Shown in pieces: positions 16,444-24,039 of a stretch of DNA of 64,000 nt. A program made the position numbers and the translations under genes. Source of the stretch: Lacrimispora celerecrescens. Lineage in GTDB: Bacteria > Bacillota > Clostridia > Lachnospirales > Lachnospiraceae. The DNA is taken from positions 248,001 through 312,000 of the forward strand of contig NZ_JPME01000015.1 of assembly GCF_000732605.1 (NCBI RefSeq), given 5' to 3'. Below the pieces are notes generated by a model that saw only the letters and a list, made by a program, of their open reading frames with translations, ran no database searches and was not told the DNA's origin. Each line of letters begins with the position of its first letter. The first letter of the stretch is position 1.

Positions 16444-16969
16444 GCTTACAATTTTAAGGGTTATTATGATTCCGTTTTTTGTTCTGTTTCTGCTGCTTGA
16501 CGGTGGTGCCAATGCATCATACCGTTACATTGCGGCTGCCATTTTCATTGTGGCCAGCTTTACAGATCTGCTTGATGGAAAGATAGCAAGAAAGTATGGC
16601 CTTGTGACCAATTTTGGCAAGTTTATGGACCCTCTGGCAGATAAGCTGCTGGTTTGTGCAGGACTTATCTGTTTTACGGCCTTAGGACAGCTTTCTGCCT
16701 GGATCGTTATCGTGATTATCAGCCGTGAATTTATTATCAGCGGATTCCGTCTGGTAGCTTCTGATAATGGTGTGGTGATCGCGGCCAGCTATTGGGGAAA
16801 GTTTAAAACAGTGTCCCAGATGATTCTGTCGGTTCTTCTTATCCTGAACATTCCGGCATTGTCCATCCTTACAACGGTGTTTATCTGGCTCGCTACGATT
16901 CTTACTTTAGTTTCACTCTTTGATTATGTAGCGAAAAATTACCACGTTCTTACGGAAGGGAGTATGTGA
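16427..16969 (+). CDS. pgsA: CDP-diacylglycerol-glycerol-3-phosphate phosphatidyltransferase
   Basis: Makes phosphatidylglycerol phosphate, the committed step of anionic phospholipid synthesis, in the membrane. The CDP-alcohol phosphotransferase motif D-G-x2-A-R-x8-G-x3-D-x3-D is present in DGKIARKYGLVTNFGKFMDP. About four to five membrane helices in 180 aa. The start overlaps the rimO 3' end, with GGAG ahead of it, and the order rimO-pgsA-cinA is conserved in clostridia. Confidence 0.94.
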   Translation: MNLPNKLTILRVIMIPFFVLFLLLDGGANASYRYIAAAIFIVASFTDLLDGKIARKYGLVTNFGKFMDPLADKLLVCAGLICFTALGQLSAWIVIVIISREFIISGFRLVASDNGVVIAASYWGKFKTVSQMILSVLLILNIPALSILTTVFIWLATILTLVSLFDYVAKNYHVLTEGSM

Positions 16970-16971
16970 TC

Positions 16972-18216
16972 ATGGTTGTTGAACTGATTTCAGTTGGAAC
17001 AGAACTTCTTCTTGGAAATATCATAAATACCAACACTCAGTATCTGGCGGAAAAATGTGCTCTTTTGGGGCTCTCCATGTTTCATCAAGTCACGGTGGGC
17101 GATAACAGGGAACGTCTTTCTGAAGCATTTGAGACTGCCTTAAAGCGCTCGGATGTAGTCATCCTTACCGGAGGTCTTGGACCTACGGAGGATGATCTGA
17201 CAAAAGAAGTCTGCGCAGAGGTCATGGGTCTCTCTTTAATGGAAGATGCCCATACAAAGAATAGAATCAAAGAGTATTTTAAAAACAGCATCTATAAAGA
17301 AATTCCAGATAATAACTGGAAGCAGGCTCTGGTTCCCCAGGGAGCAGCTGTACTTGACAACGATAACGGGACTGCTCCCGGACTGATTATAGAAAAAGAC
17401 GGAAAGGCAGCTATTTTACTGCCCGGACCTCCAAATGAGTTAAAGCCTTTATTCAAGGACCAGGTATTCCCTTACCTTCAGAAACGCCAGCCTGAAGTGA
17501 TCCGTTCTCAAATGATCAAGATCTGTGGACATGGTGAGAGCCAGGTAGAGAATAAGCTTCTTGATCTAATTGACGGACAGTCAAACCCAACCATTGCTAC
17601 CTATGCGAAGACGGCTGAGGTGCATTTGAGAGTTACGGCAAAGGCATCAAGCGAAGAAGAAGCCAAAAGCCTTTTAAAACCGGTAGTAAAAGAAATCAAA
17701 AACCGTTTTGGCAATGATGTGTACACCACAAAAGAGGAAGAGACCCTTGAAATGGCGGTAGTCCGCCTCCTGAAAAAATATGAATTGACGGTTACCACAG
17801 CAGAATCCTGCACCGGAGGACTGATTGCAGGGCGTCTGGTAAATGTACCGGGGGCTTCTGAAGTGTTTCGGGAAGGATTTGTCACCTATTCCAACAAGGC
17901 AAAGAGAAAACATCTTGATGTGAGCAAAGGCACCTTGAAGAAATACGGTGCAGTCAGCGAACAGACGGCCAAAGAAATGGCGATCGGCGGTGTTTTTGCG
18001 GCTGATTCGGATGTCTGCATTGCAGTAACCGGGATTGCAGGACCTGATTCTGATGGGGATAAACCGGTAGGACTTGTTTACATGGCCTGCTATATGAAGG
18101 ATAAGGTTTCTGTGGAAGAATATCATTTTAAGGGAAACCGGGAGAAGATCAGGGAGCAGTCTGTAGTTAAGGCTTTGGATTTGCTGCGCCGTTCTATTCT
18201 TAAGAATTATCACTGA
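16972..18216 (+). CDS. cinA: CinA-family nicotinamide mononucleotide deamidase
   Basis: Two-domain CinA: an N-terminal molybdopterin-binding-like (COG1058) domain with GTELLLGNIINTN and TGGLGPTEDD, and a C-terminal NMN amidohydrolase (PncC) domain with TAESCTGG and VTGIAGP. It recycles nicotinamide mononucleotide in NAD salvage. ATG at 16972 is nine bases from GGAAGGGAG and gives 414 aa; an upstream in-frame GTG at 16966 is too close to the ribosome site. Often recA follows in other Firmicutes; here it does not. Confidence 0.93.
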   Translation: MVVELISVGTELLLGNIINTNTQYLAEKCALLGLSMFHQVTVGDNRERLSEAFETALKRSDVVILTGGLGPTEDDLTKEVCAEVMGLSLMEDAHTKNRIKEYFKNSIYKEIPDNNWKQALVPQGAAVLDNDNGTAPGLIIEKDGKAAILLPGPPNELKPLFKDQVFPYLQKRQPEVIRSQMIKICGHGESQVENKLLDLIDGQSNPTIATYAKTAEVHLRVTAKASSEEEAKSLLKPVVKEIKNRFGNDVYTTKEEETLEMAVVRLLKKYELTVTTAESCTGGLIAGRLVNVPGASEVFREGFVTYSNKAKRKHLDVSKGTLKKYGAVSEQTAKEMAIGGVFAADSDVCIAVTGIAGPDSDGDKPVGLVYMACYMKDKVSVEEYHFKGNREKIREQSVVKALDLLRRSILKNYH

Positions 18217-18241
18217 TAAAACCTTCCGGGAGGAGATAAAT

Positions 18242-19581
18242 TTGGAGACCCGTTTGCTGAAAAAACAGATGACTGCAGCGTACCAGTACTCCTATGTAAG
18301 ACTGGTACTGAATTATTATACTTTATTTGAAACCGTTGGAGAGGAGCCTGTGATTCCGGAGCAGATTATTGCTTACTGCCGGCAGCTTAACGGGCAGCTT
18401 AAAGAGCATTTTTCCGGAAAGATGTGGAAGAGGAACTGCTTAAACTTCGTGAGGATATCACTCATGAAGTGGAGGTTCTGACTTCCTACACGGACTGCTT
18501 ACAGATTTATGAGTATGTTATAAACCGCCTGGAGCGGAAGTTTATGATTTTACCGGAAACCGGAGATGATGATGAAAGCTTTGCGAAACGTCTTATTGAA
18601 TTCGTAACGGATACGAAGGAAACAGCCGTTATGAACGGAAGAATCAGGCAGATCATCGGACAGCTTCCGGTCCGCCTGACAAAACAGAAGTTTTTCAGTC
18701 TTGTTATGGAAGGACTGTCCGTTTATATCGGTTCCCCCATGGAGAATCTTAAGGATATGATGTATACTCTCCGTACAGAATCCATGGCAAAGCTTCCTTC
18801 CGGTATGGAAGAAGGACATAAAGACCTTTTTGAGCTTTTGGAACAGTTCCGCCTTATGGATTACGGGAATATGACCGCCGAAGGCTTTGAAGAAGCTTCT
18901 GAAAAGCTTGGCCTTGCCTGCGAGGGGCTTGTGGATGAATCCGGCCTATATATCATGCTCCAAGACATTATCAATGATTTTTGTGTTCTGGTGTTTGCAA
19001 GACCGGAAGCGGTTGTTGATGTGAAAGAGGAAGATCTTTACTTCTCCATGGTTGCGGAGATTTTAGAAAAATTTAGAAATGAAGATTATTCCCCCGCAGG
19101 AGAAGTGTTTTTTGACAGACTTACTCAGCTGGAGGGAAGGCAGGAAGCTTATTATGAGCGTTATTTAAGAACCGAGCTGCCGGAAGAGAGCGATGAATGG
19201 AATAAAGATCCGGATTACGTGAAAGCTGTAAATGTAGACAGGCTTTTATCCGGAAGCTCTTTTGTGGAATTAAAAAGCCGGGATGAGTGGAAAGAAACAG
19301 GTAAGGCGGATGAAATGGCTGTTGTTGACCGATCCTACCTGGAGAAAACCGCAGAGGAGTATTTTAAGGAGCTTGAGGAGGTATTCTTAAGTGTCTCCAG
19401 ACCTGTGGTCCGGGCCATCATGGCGAAGGTTTTATCGGATCTTCCTGTCTATTTTAATTCAATCGATGAAATACAGGCATATATTGAGGGAAGCCTGAAA
19501 AGCTGCCTGGATGAAGCGGAAAAGAAAACTTGCAAGGAATTATTGGAAGAGCTGATGGATGATGAAAATAAGCTGGTTTGA
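18242..19581 (+). pseudogene. Uncharacterised clostridial protein, split by a frameshift
   Basis: A TTG start at 18242 after GGGAGGAG reads to about residue 60 (GQLKEHFSGK) and then loses frame; from 18424 a different frame continues VEEELLKLREDITHEV without a gap in sense. Adding one G near 18421 (AAAG to AAAGG) restores a single protein of 446 aa. It is acidic and helical, with no obvious motif; I think it is a DUF6179-like family but cannot confirm. It overlaps the next gene by 23 bases. Either a recent mutation or an assembly indel. Confidence 0.65.
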
Positions 19582-19891
19582 CCGTTTGTACGTTGGCGAG
19601 AAAGCGAAGAAGAAGCGTTACCGGATCATTCAGGGAATCCGCAGGTCAAAATCCGGACCGGGGATTTATGTGATTACACCTGCTGTAAATGGGAATAATA
19701 TACTTGATATCTATCCGGCAATGACGCTTTCGTGGCCCATTTACCGGGAGGAGGAGTTTCTCATTTTAGGCATTGCGTCTGATTATTGGGAAGCGTTAGA
19801 GGTGGCCGGAACTATCATAAGTGATATGTACTGGAAAACTGGAGGCTTCGATCTGCCTGATTTTATAGGGTTGGAAGCCGGTAAGGTGTGA
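19559..19891 (+). CDS. Hypothetical protein, 110 aa
   Basis: Starts inside the 3' end of the preceding frameshifted gene (ATGATG at 19559) and ends a few bases before the DUF2953 gene, so it belongs to the same operon. Basic N-terminus (KAKKKRYRIIQGIRRSK), then a globular-looking part with ILDIYPAMTLSWPIYR. No membrane segment or known motif. I do not recognise the family; the tight gene packing and ordinary composition support it as real. Confidence 0.7.
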   Translation: MMKISWFDRLYVGEKAKKKRYRIIQGIRRSKSGPGIYVITPAVNGNNILDIYPAMTLSWPIYREEEFLILGIASDYWEALEVAGTIISDMYWKTGGFDLPDFIGLEAGKV

Positions 19892-19892
19892 G

Positions 19893-20831
19893 GTGTTCAT
19901 GCTTCATATTATTTTATTTATACTTAAAATTTTAGGGCTGCTGGTGCTTATCGTATTAGGGCTTGTCCTCGCTGTGGCTCTGCTGATCCTTCTGGTTCCG
20001 GTACGGTACCAGGCAGAGGGATCCTATGACGGAAAGGTGAAGGGAAAGGCCAGGATTACCTGGCTGCTACATATCCTTTCTGTGACGGCTCAGTACGAGG
20101 AGGACTTAATCGTAAGGGTCCGTATCTTCGGCTTCCGCATAGGTAAGCCGAAAAAGATGGACTCAGAGCTTAAGGAAGCGGAAGATATTGTGGTTCAGGC
20201 CATGGAAATCATGGAACCGGAACCCATACGAGAAGTACTGAAAGGGAAAGAGGATGATCCTGACAGGGTCAGGGAAGAGCCCATTCCGCCTCCCCAGGAG
20301 GAATCGAGAAATCTGACGCCTCCAAAGAAAGAACCTAAAAAGAAAAAAGGATTCCAGATCAAGGGAATGTTTGAAAAGCTAAAGAAGAAGGTTCTTATGG
20401 CTTTTACAAAACTTAAGTTTTTTTTCCTTCGGATCTGTGATACACTGAAAACAATAAAAGACAAAAAAGATGAGATTTATGCCTGGATTTCCGATAAGGA
20501 GAACCAAAAGACAGGAAAGCTGCTTTTTAGGCAGGTGAAACGATTGGTCCGCCATATCCTTCCCCACCGGGGAAAGGGAAATATAACCTTTGGCTTTGAC
20601 GATCCTTATCTGACCGGTCAGGTGCTCACTTATGCAAGTGTTATTTATCCGCTTTGCCATAAGCATTTGAACCTGTATCCGGTTTTTGACCAGACTGTGT
20701 TTACAATGGAAGGAACGTTTCGCGGCAGAATCCGTATGGGGTCAGTTCTCCTCATTGGTTCGCGGATGCTGCTTAATAGGAATTTCAGGCGTTTGTTAAA
20801 GGGATGGCTTCATAAAGGAGGAATTGCTTAA
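19893..20831 (+). CDS. DUF2953 membrane-anchored protein (YtfI-like)
   Basis: An N-terminal membrane segment of about 30 residues (LLVLIVLGLVLAVALLILLV) is followed by a DUF2953 soluble region (ARITWLLHILSV), a charged proline/lysine-rich linker around residues 110-155, and a C-terminal half with FGFDDPYLTGQVLTY. B. subtilis YtfI sits directly before gerW (ytfJ), and the same order occurs here, pointing to a sporulation or germination role. Start is GTG 19893 or ATG 19899 (GAGG five bases before). Confidence 0.8.
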   Translation: MFMLHIILFILKILGLLVLIVLGLVLAVALLILLVPVRYQAEGSYDGKVKGKARITWLLHILSVTAQYEEDLIVRVRIFGFRIGKPKKMDSELKEAEDIVVQAMEIMEPEPIREVLKGKEDDPDRVREEPIPPPQEESRNLTPPKKEPKKKKGFQIKGMFEKLKKKVLMAFTKLKFFFLRICDTLKTIKDKKDEIYAWISDKENQKTGKLLFRQVKRLVRHILPHRGKGNITFGFDDPYLTGQVLTYASVIYPLCHKHLNLYPVFDQTVFTMEGTFRGRIRMGSVLLIGSRMLLNRNFRRLLKGWLHKGGIA

Positions 20832-20832
20832 C

Positions 20833-21237
20833 GTGGCAGAGAATAATTTTACATCTACGGTAGAGTCGCTGTTTAAGGGTATGGATTCTTTTGTGGCGAC
20901 AAAAACTGTGGTAGGAGATGCGGTAAAGGTGGATGATACGATCATTCTTCCTTTGGTTGATGTGACCTGCGGCATGGCCGCCGGATCCTTTACAGGAGAC
21001 AAAAAGCAGAATGGTGCAGGAGGCATGCATGCAAAGATGAGCCCCAGTGCTGTGCTAATCATTCAGAATGGAGTCACAAAGCTGGTAAACATCAAACAGC
21101 AGGATGCTGTGACAAAAATTTTAGATATGGTTCCGGATTTTGTCAATAAATTTGCCGGTGGAACAAAAGAAGTTTCCCCGGAAGCATTAAAGGTTGCGGA
21201 GGAGATGGCCGCGGCGGAAGAGAAGGAAAAAGCGTAA
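20833..21237 (+). CDS. gerW: GerW-family sporulation protein (YtfJ)
   Basis: Spore germination protein needed in Bacillus for spores to respond to L-alanine. The 134-aa protein has the family segments ESLFKGMDSF, ILPLVDVTCGMAAGSF and GGMHAKMSPSAVLIIQNG. GTG at 20833 is ten bases after AAAGGAGG; a TTG at 20824 is only one base from that site and is rejected. It follows the DUF2953 gene immediately, as in other endospore formers. Confidence 0.9.
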   Translation: MAENNFTSTVESLFKGMDSFVATKTVVGDAVKVDDTIILPLVDVTCGMAAGSFTGDKKQNGAGGMHAKMSPSAVLIIQNGVTKLVNIKQQDAVTKILDMVPDFVNKFAGGTKEVSPEALKVAEEMAAAEEKEKA

Positions 21238-21297
21238 GAATAAGAAGGGGATAAGCCGCATAGTATGTTATATAGCCTGAATGGATTGAGGGATGAT

Positions 21298-21435
21298 ATG
21301 AGAAGAGTATGCGGACTTATGCTGTTCTGCTTTGGAGCGGGCATGGCAATTCTGCTTTTTATCCCGGCGACTATCGTAACGATCCTGTTTATCATCGGAT
21401 GTCTGGTACTGGGATATAACCTGTTCTGCTGCTGA
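21298..21435 (+). CDS. Small hydrophobic cysteine-rich membrane peptide
   Basis: A 45-aa frame with GAGGG eight bases before the ATG. It has one or two hydrophobic stretches (MAILLFIPATIVTILFIIG) and four or five cysteines, two at the extreme C-terminus (NLFCC). It lies 60 bases after gerW in the same direction, so it may belong to that operon. No family recognised. The upstream in-frame ATG at 21265 has no ribosome site. Confidence 0.55.
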   Translation: MRRVCGLMLFCFGAGMAILLFIPATIVTILFIIGCLVLGYNLFCC

Positions 21436-21458
21436 ATAAGCAATGCTGTTAAAAATAA

Positions 21459-21492
21459 ATGAGGCCAGCCTTTAAAAAAAGGACGGCCTCAT
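21459..21492 (-). terminator. Hairpin terminator in the convergent gap
   Basis: ATGAGGCC (21459-21466) pairs with GGCCTCAT (21485-21492). On the minus strand it is followed by ATTTATTTTT, making it a second terminator beyond rpmB. On the plus strand the flank is GAAAAAAG, so it would end plus transcripts poorly. Confidence 0.6.
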
Positions 21493-21503
21493 GAAAAAAG
21501 ACA

Positions 21504-21536
21504 AAAAAATACTCCTGACTGATATCAGCCAGGAGT
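21504..21536 (-). terminator. rpmB terminator
   Basis: Arms ACTCCTG and CAGGAGT with an inner CTGATATCAG palindrome span 21511-21536; on the minus strand the hairpin is followed by ATTTTTTTG. It lies ten bases beyond the rpmB stop codon. Confidence 0.85.
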
Positions 21537-21545
21537 TTCCTTCGA

Positions 21546-21734
21546 TTAAGCTCTTTCAACTAATCCGGATCTTAAGCAGGAAGTACATACGTACATCTTC
21601 TTATTAGCGCCGCCGTTAACTTTAACTTTAACGGACTTCACATTTGCTTTCCACATCTTATTGGATCTTCTATGGGAATGGCTCACTGCGTTGCCAAAGT
21701 GAGCAGCTTTTTCACAAATTGCACATTTAGCCAT
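21546..21734 (-). CDS. rpmB: 50S ribosomal protein L28
   Basis: Large-subunit ribosomal protein, 62 aa. Starts MAKCAICEKAAHFGNAVSHS, the L28 N-terminus, with two zinc-type cysteine pairs (CAIC and CTSC), so this is the zinc-binding form. GGAGGTG precedes the ATG. It is a single-gene transcript facing the gerW group and diverging from the Asp23 gene. Confidence 0.97.
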   Translation of the reverse strand: MAKCAICEKAAHFGNAVSHSHRRSNKMWKANVKSVKVKVNGGANKKMYVCTSCLRSGLVERA

Positions 21735-21794
21735 GATTGCACCTCCTTAATAGCGACTTGGACTTTTTATGGTTGAAAAATCCACAACAAATGT

Positions 21795-21823
21795 ATGATA
21801 ACAGAAAACACATGGATTTGCAA
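21795..21823 (-). promoter_or_regulatory. Sigma-A promoter of rpmB
   Basis: On the minus strand TTGCAA (21823-21818), 17-base spacer and TATCAT (21800-21795). It lies about 60 bases upstream of the rpmB start. Confidence 0.65.
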
Positions 21824-21902
21824 GTGAAAATTAAAAATTTGTTTCTTTTTTTGGAAAAATCATGTATAATCAAATGAGACAGAAAGAACGGAGGTAGAGA
21901 CT

Positions 21903-22259
21903 ATGAAGGGTTATATTAATAATAAACTGGGAGAGATCCAGGTAAGCCCTGATGTTATCGCTATGTATGCCGGAACGACCGCAGTGGAATGCTTCGGTAT
22001 CGTCGGTATGGCGGCTGTCAGTATGAAAGACGGACTTGTTAAGCTTTTAAAACGGGAAGGCCTGACTCACGGAATTAATGTGAACATCCAGGACAACCAT
22101 ATCACCATCGATTTCCATGTAATTGTAGCCTATGGGGTCAGCATTTCTGCGGTGGCGGATAACTTGATTGAAAATGTAAAATACAAAGTAGAAGAATTCA
22201 CAGGTATGACAGTAGATAAGATTAACATCTTTGTCGAAGGCGTAAGAGTGATTGATTAA
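21903..22259 (+). CDS. Asp23/Gls24 family envelope stress protein
   Basis: 118 aa, cytoplasmic, DUF322/Asp23 family (GEIQVSPDVIAMYAGTTAVE, FHVIVAYGVSISAVADN). In many Firmicutes this small form (YloU) precedes the YloV/FakA-like gene, as here, with 14 bases between them. The ATG follows ACGGAGG. TATAAT near 21864 could be its -10 box, but the -35 is weak. Confidence 0.92.
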   Translation: MKGYINNKLGEIQVSPDVIAMYAGTTAVECFGIVGMAAVSMKDGLVKLLKREGLTHGINVNIQDNHITIDFHVIVAYGVSISAVADNLIENVKYKVEEFTGMTVDKINIFVEGVRVID

Positions 22260-22273
22260 GGAGGAAACTACCC

Positions 22274-23947
22274 GTGGGTATGAAGTATATAGACGCCAAG
22301 ATGCTGCAGAAGGCATTTTTGGCAGGAGCAAAAGGACTGGAAGCAAAGAAAGAATGGATTAATGAACTGAATGTGTTTCCAGTGCCGGATGGAGATACCG
22401 GAACCAACATGACCATGACGATCATGGCGGCGGCAAAGGAAGTAGCTGCCATTGAGAATCCTACCATGGAAACGTTAGCAAAAGCAATTTCCTCCGGTTC
22501 GTTAAGAGGAGCGAGAGGAAACTCCGGTGTAATCCTGTCCCAGCTGTTCCGTGGTTTCACAAAAGAGATCGCTGCCGCCAATCAGGTAACTACCACTGTT
22601 TTAGCTAATTCCTTTGTACGGGCAACAGAAACCGCTTACAAAGCAGTTATGAAGCCCAAAGAAGGAACCATTCTTACTGTAGCCAGAGGTATGGCAGAAA
22701 AGGCTGCGGAGTTGGTTACCGAGACAGAGGATATCCTTGAATTTTGCCAGAAGGTAATCGAACACGGTGATTACGTACTGAGCCAGACTCCGGAGATGCT
22801 TCCGGTCTTAAAGCAGGCCGGTGTTGTAGATTCCGGCGGCCAGGGCCTTATGCAGGTAATGAAGGGTGCCTTTGACTGCCTGATGGGCAAGGAGGTAGAC
22901 TTATCTGTAGAGGTTGAAAAGCGGCCGGTTGATGTTTCCGGAACCTCCGGGGCAAAAACAGCTGATATTGATATTCGTTTTGGCTACTGTACCGAATTTA
23001 TCATTAATCTGGAAAATCACTATGATGATAAGAAGGAACATGAATTCAAGGGATACTTGGAATCCATCGGTGATTCCATTGTAGTTGTTTCGGACGATGA
23101 CGTGGTAAAAGTCCATGTCCATACCAATGATCCGGGACTTGCAATCCAGAAGGCCCTTACTTATGGCTCCTTATCCCGCATGAAAATTGATAATATGAGG
23201 GAAGAACACCAGGAAAAATTAATTAAAGAATCAGAAAAACTGGCAGCGCAGCAAAAGGCTGAGGCCGAAAAGAAGGCGGAGCAGAGAAAACCATATGGCT
23301 TTATTTCCGTATCTGCAGGAGAAGGCCTTGACGAAATATTCCGTGGAATTGGTGCAGACTATCTGATCCAGGGCGGCCAGACCATGAACCCCAGTACAGA
23401 GGACATGTTAAATGCCATTGAGCGGGTGAATGCCGATACCATCTACATCCTGCCAAACAATAAGAACATTATTTTGGCTGCTGAACAGGCCAAAAGCCTG
23501 GTAGAGGACAAGAAGGTCATTGTGATCCCTTCAAAAACCATACCTCAGGGCATTACTGCCATCATCAATTTTGCTCCGGATTTATCACCGGAGGATAATG
23601 AGAAGATCATGACAGAAGAGATGTCCCGAGTAAAAACCGGTCAGGTTACCTATGCGGTCCGCAATACCATGATCGATGATATTGAGATCCGGGAAGGGGA
23701 TATCATGGCACTAGGTGACAGTGGAATCCTGGCGGTTGGAAAGGAAATTGAATCCACGGTACTGGAAGCCATGAAAGCCATGGTGGAAGAAGAATCTGAA
23801 TTAGTTACCGTTTATTACGGTAAAGATGTCGAAGAAGAGGCTGCAAATGAGCTTAAGGAAAAAGCAGAAGAGCTGTTTTCCCATTGCGAGGTAGAGCTTC
23901 ATACAGGCGGACAGCCGATCTATTATTATCTCATATCAGTAGAATAA
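22274..23947 (+). CDS. DhaL/DegV-type fatty acid kinase-like protein (YloV/FakA family)
   Basis: FakA-like kinase that phosphorylates fatty acids held by a FakB/DegV partner, so exogenous or recycled fatty acids enter phospholipid synthesis. The N-terminal DhaL domain has the metal-nucleotide motif PDGDTGTNM and GSLRGARGNSGVILSQ; the C-terminal half is the DegV-like FakA region. 557 aa is the normal size. GTG at 22274 sits eight bases after AAGGAGG. No FakB gene lies in this window. Confidence 0.88.
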   Translation: MGMKYIDAKMLQKAFLAGAKGLEAKKEWINELNVFPVPDGDTGTNMTMTIMAAAKEVAAIENPTMETLAKAISSGSLRGARGNSGVILSQLFRGFTKEIAAANQVTTTVLANSFVRATETAYKAVMKPKEGTILTVARGMAEKAAELVTETEDILEFCQKVIEHGDYVLSQTPEMLPVLKQAGVVDSGGQGLMQVMKGAFDCLMGKEVDLSVEVEKRPVDVSGTSGAKTADIDIRFGYCTEFIINLENHYDDKKEHEFKGYLESIGDSIVVVSDDDVVKVHVHTNDPGLAIQKALTYGSLSRMKIDNMREEHQEKLIKESEKLAAQQKAEAEKKAEQRKPYGFISVSAGEGLDEIFRGIGADYLIQGGQTMNPSTEDMLNAIERVNADTIYILPNNKNIILAAEQAKSLVEDKKVIVIPSKTIPQGITAIINFAPDLSPEDNEKIMTEEMSRVKTGQVTYAVRNTMIDDIEIREGDIMALGDSGILAVGKEIESTVLEAMKAMVEEESELVTVYYGKDVEEEAANELKEKAEELFSHCEVELHTGGQPIYYYLISVE

Positions 23948-23971
23948 AAAAGAGCCAGCGGCATTTTATAT

Positions 23972-24003
23972 ACCGGGCAGACGAGGCCTGTCTGCCCGGT
24001 TTT
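23972..24003 (+). terminator. Hairpin between fakA-like gene and recG
   Basis: ACCGGGCAGAC (23972-23982) and GTCTGCCCGGT (23990-24000), 11-bp perfect stem with a seven-base loop, then TTTG. It lies between the stop of the kinase gene and the recG ribosome site, so recG expression depends on read-through or on a start beyond it. Confidence 0.75.
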
Positions 24004-24039
24004 GCTGTGCAGGTAAAAAGAAAGGAGGGGAACCCGTCT

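Noticed and set aside
18410-18430. Programmed ribosomal frameshift
   Set aside because: No slippery heptamer or clear downstream structure; a single missing base explains it better.
23884-24039. Longer RecG starting upstream at 23884
   Set aside because: The extension lies in the 3' end of the kinase gene and across a terminator; TTG at 24040 has a strong ribosome site and gives normal length.
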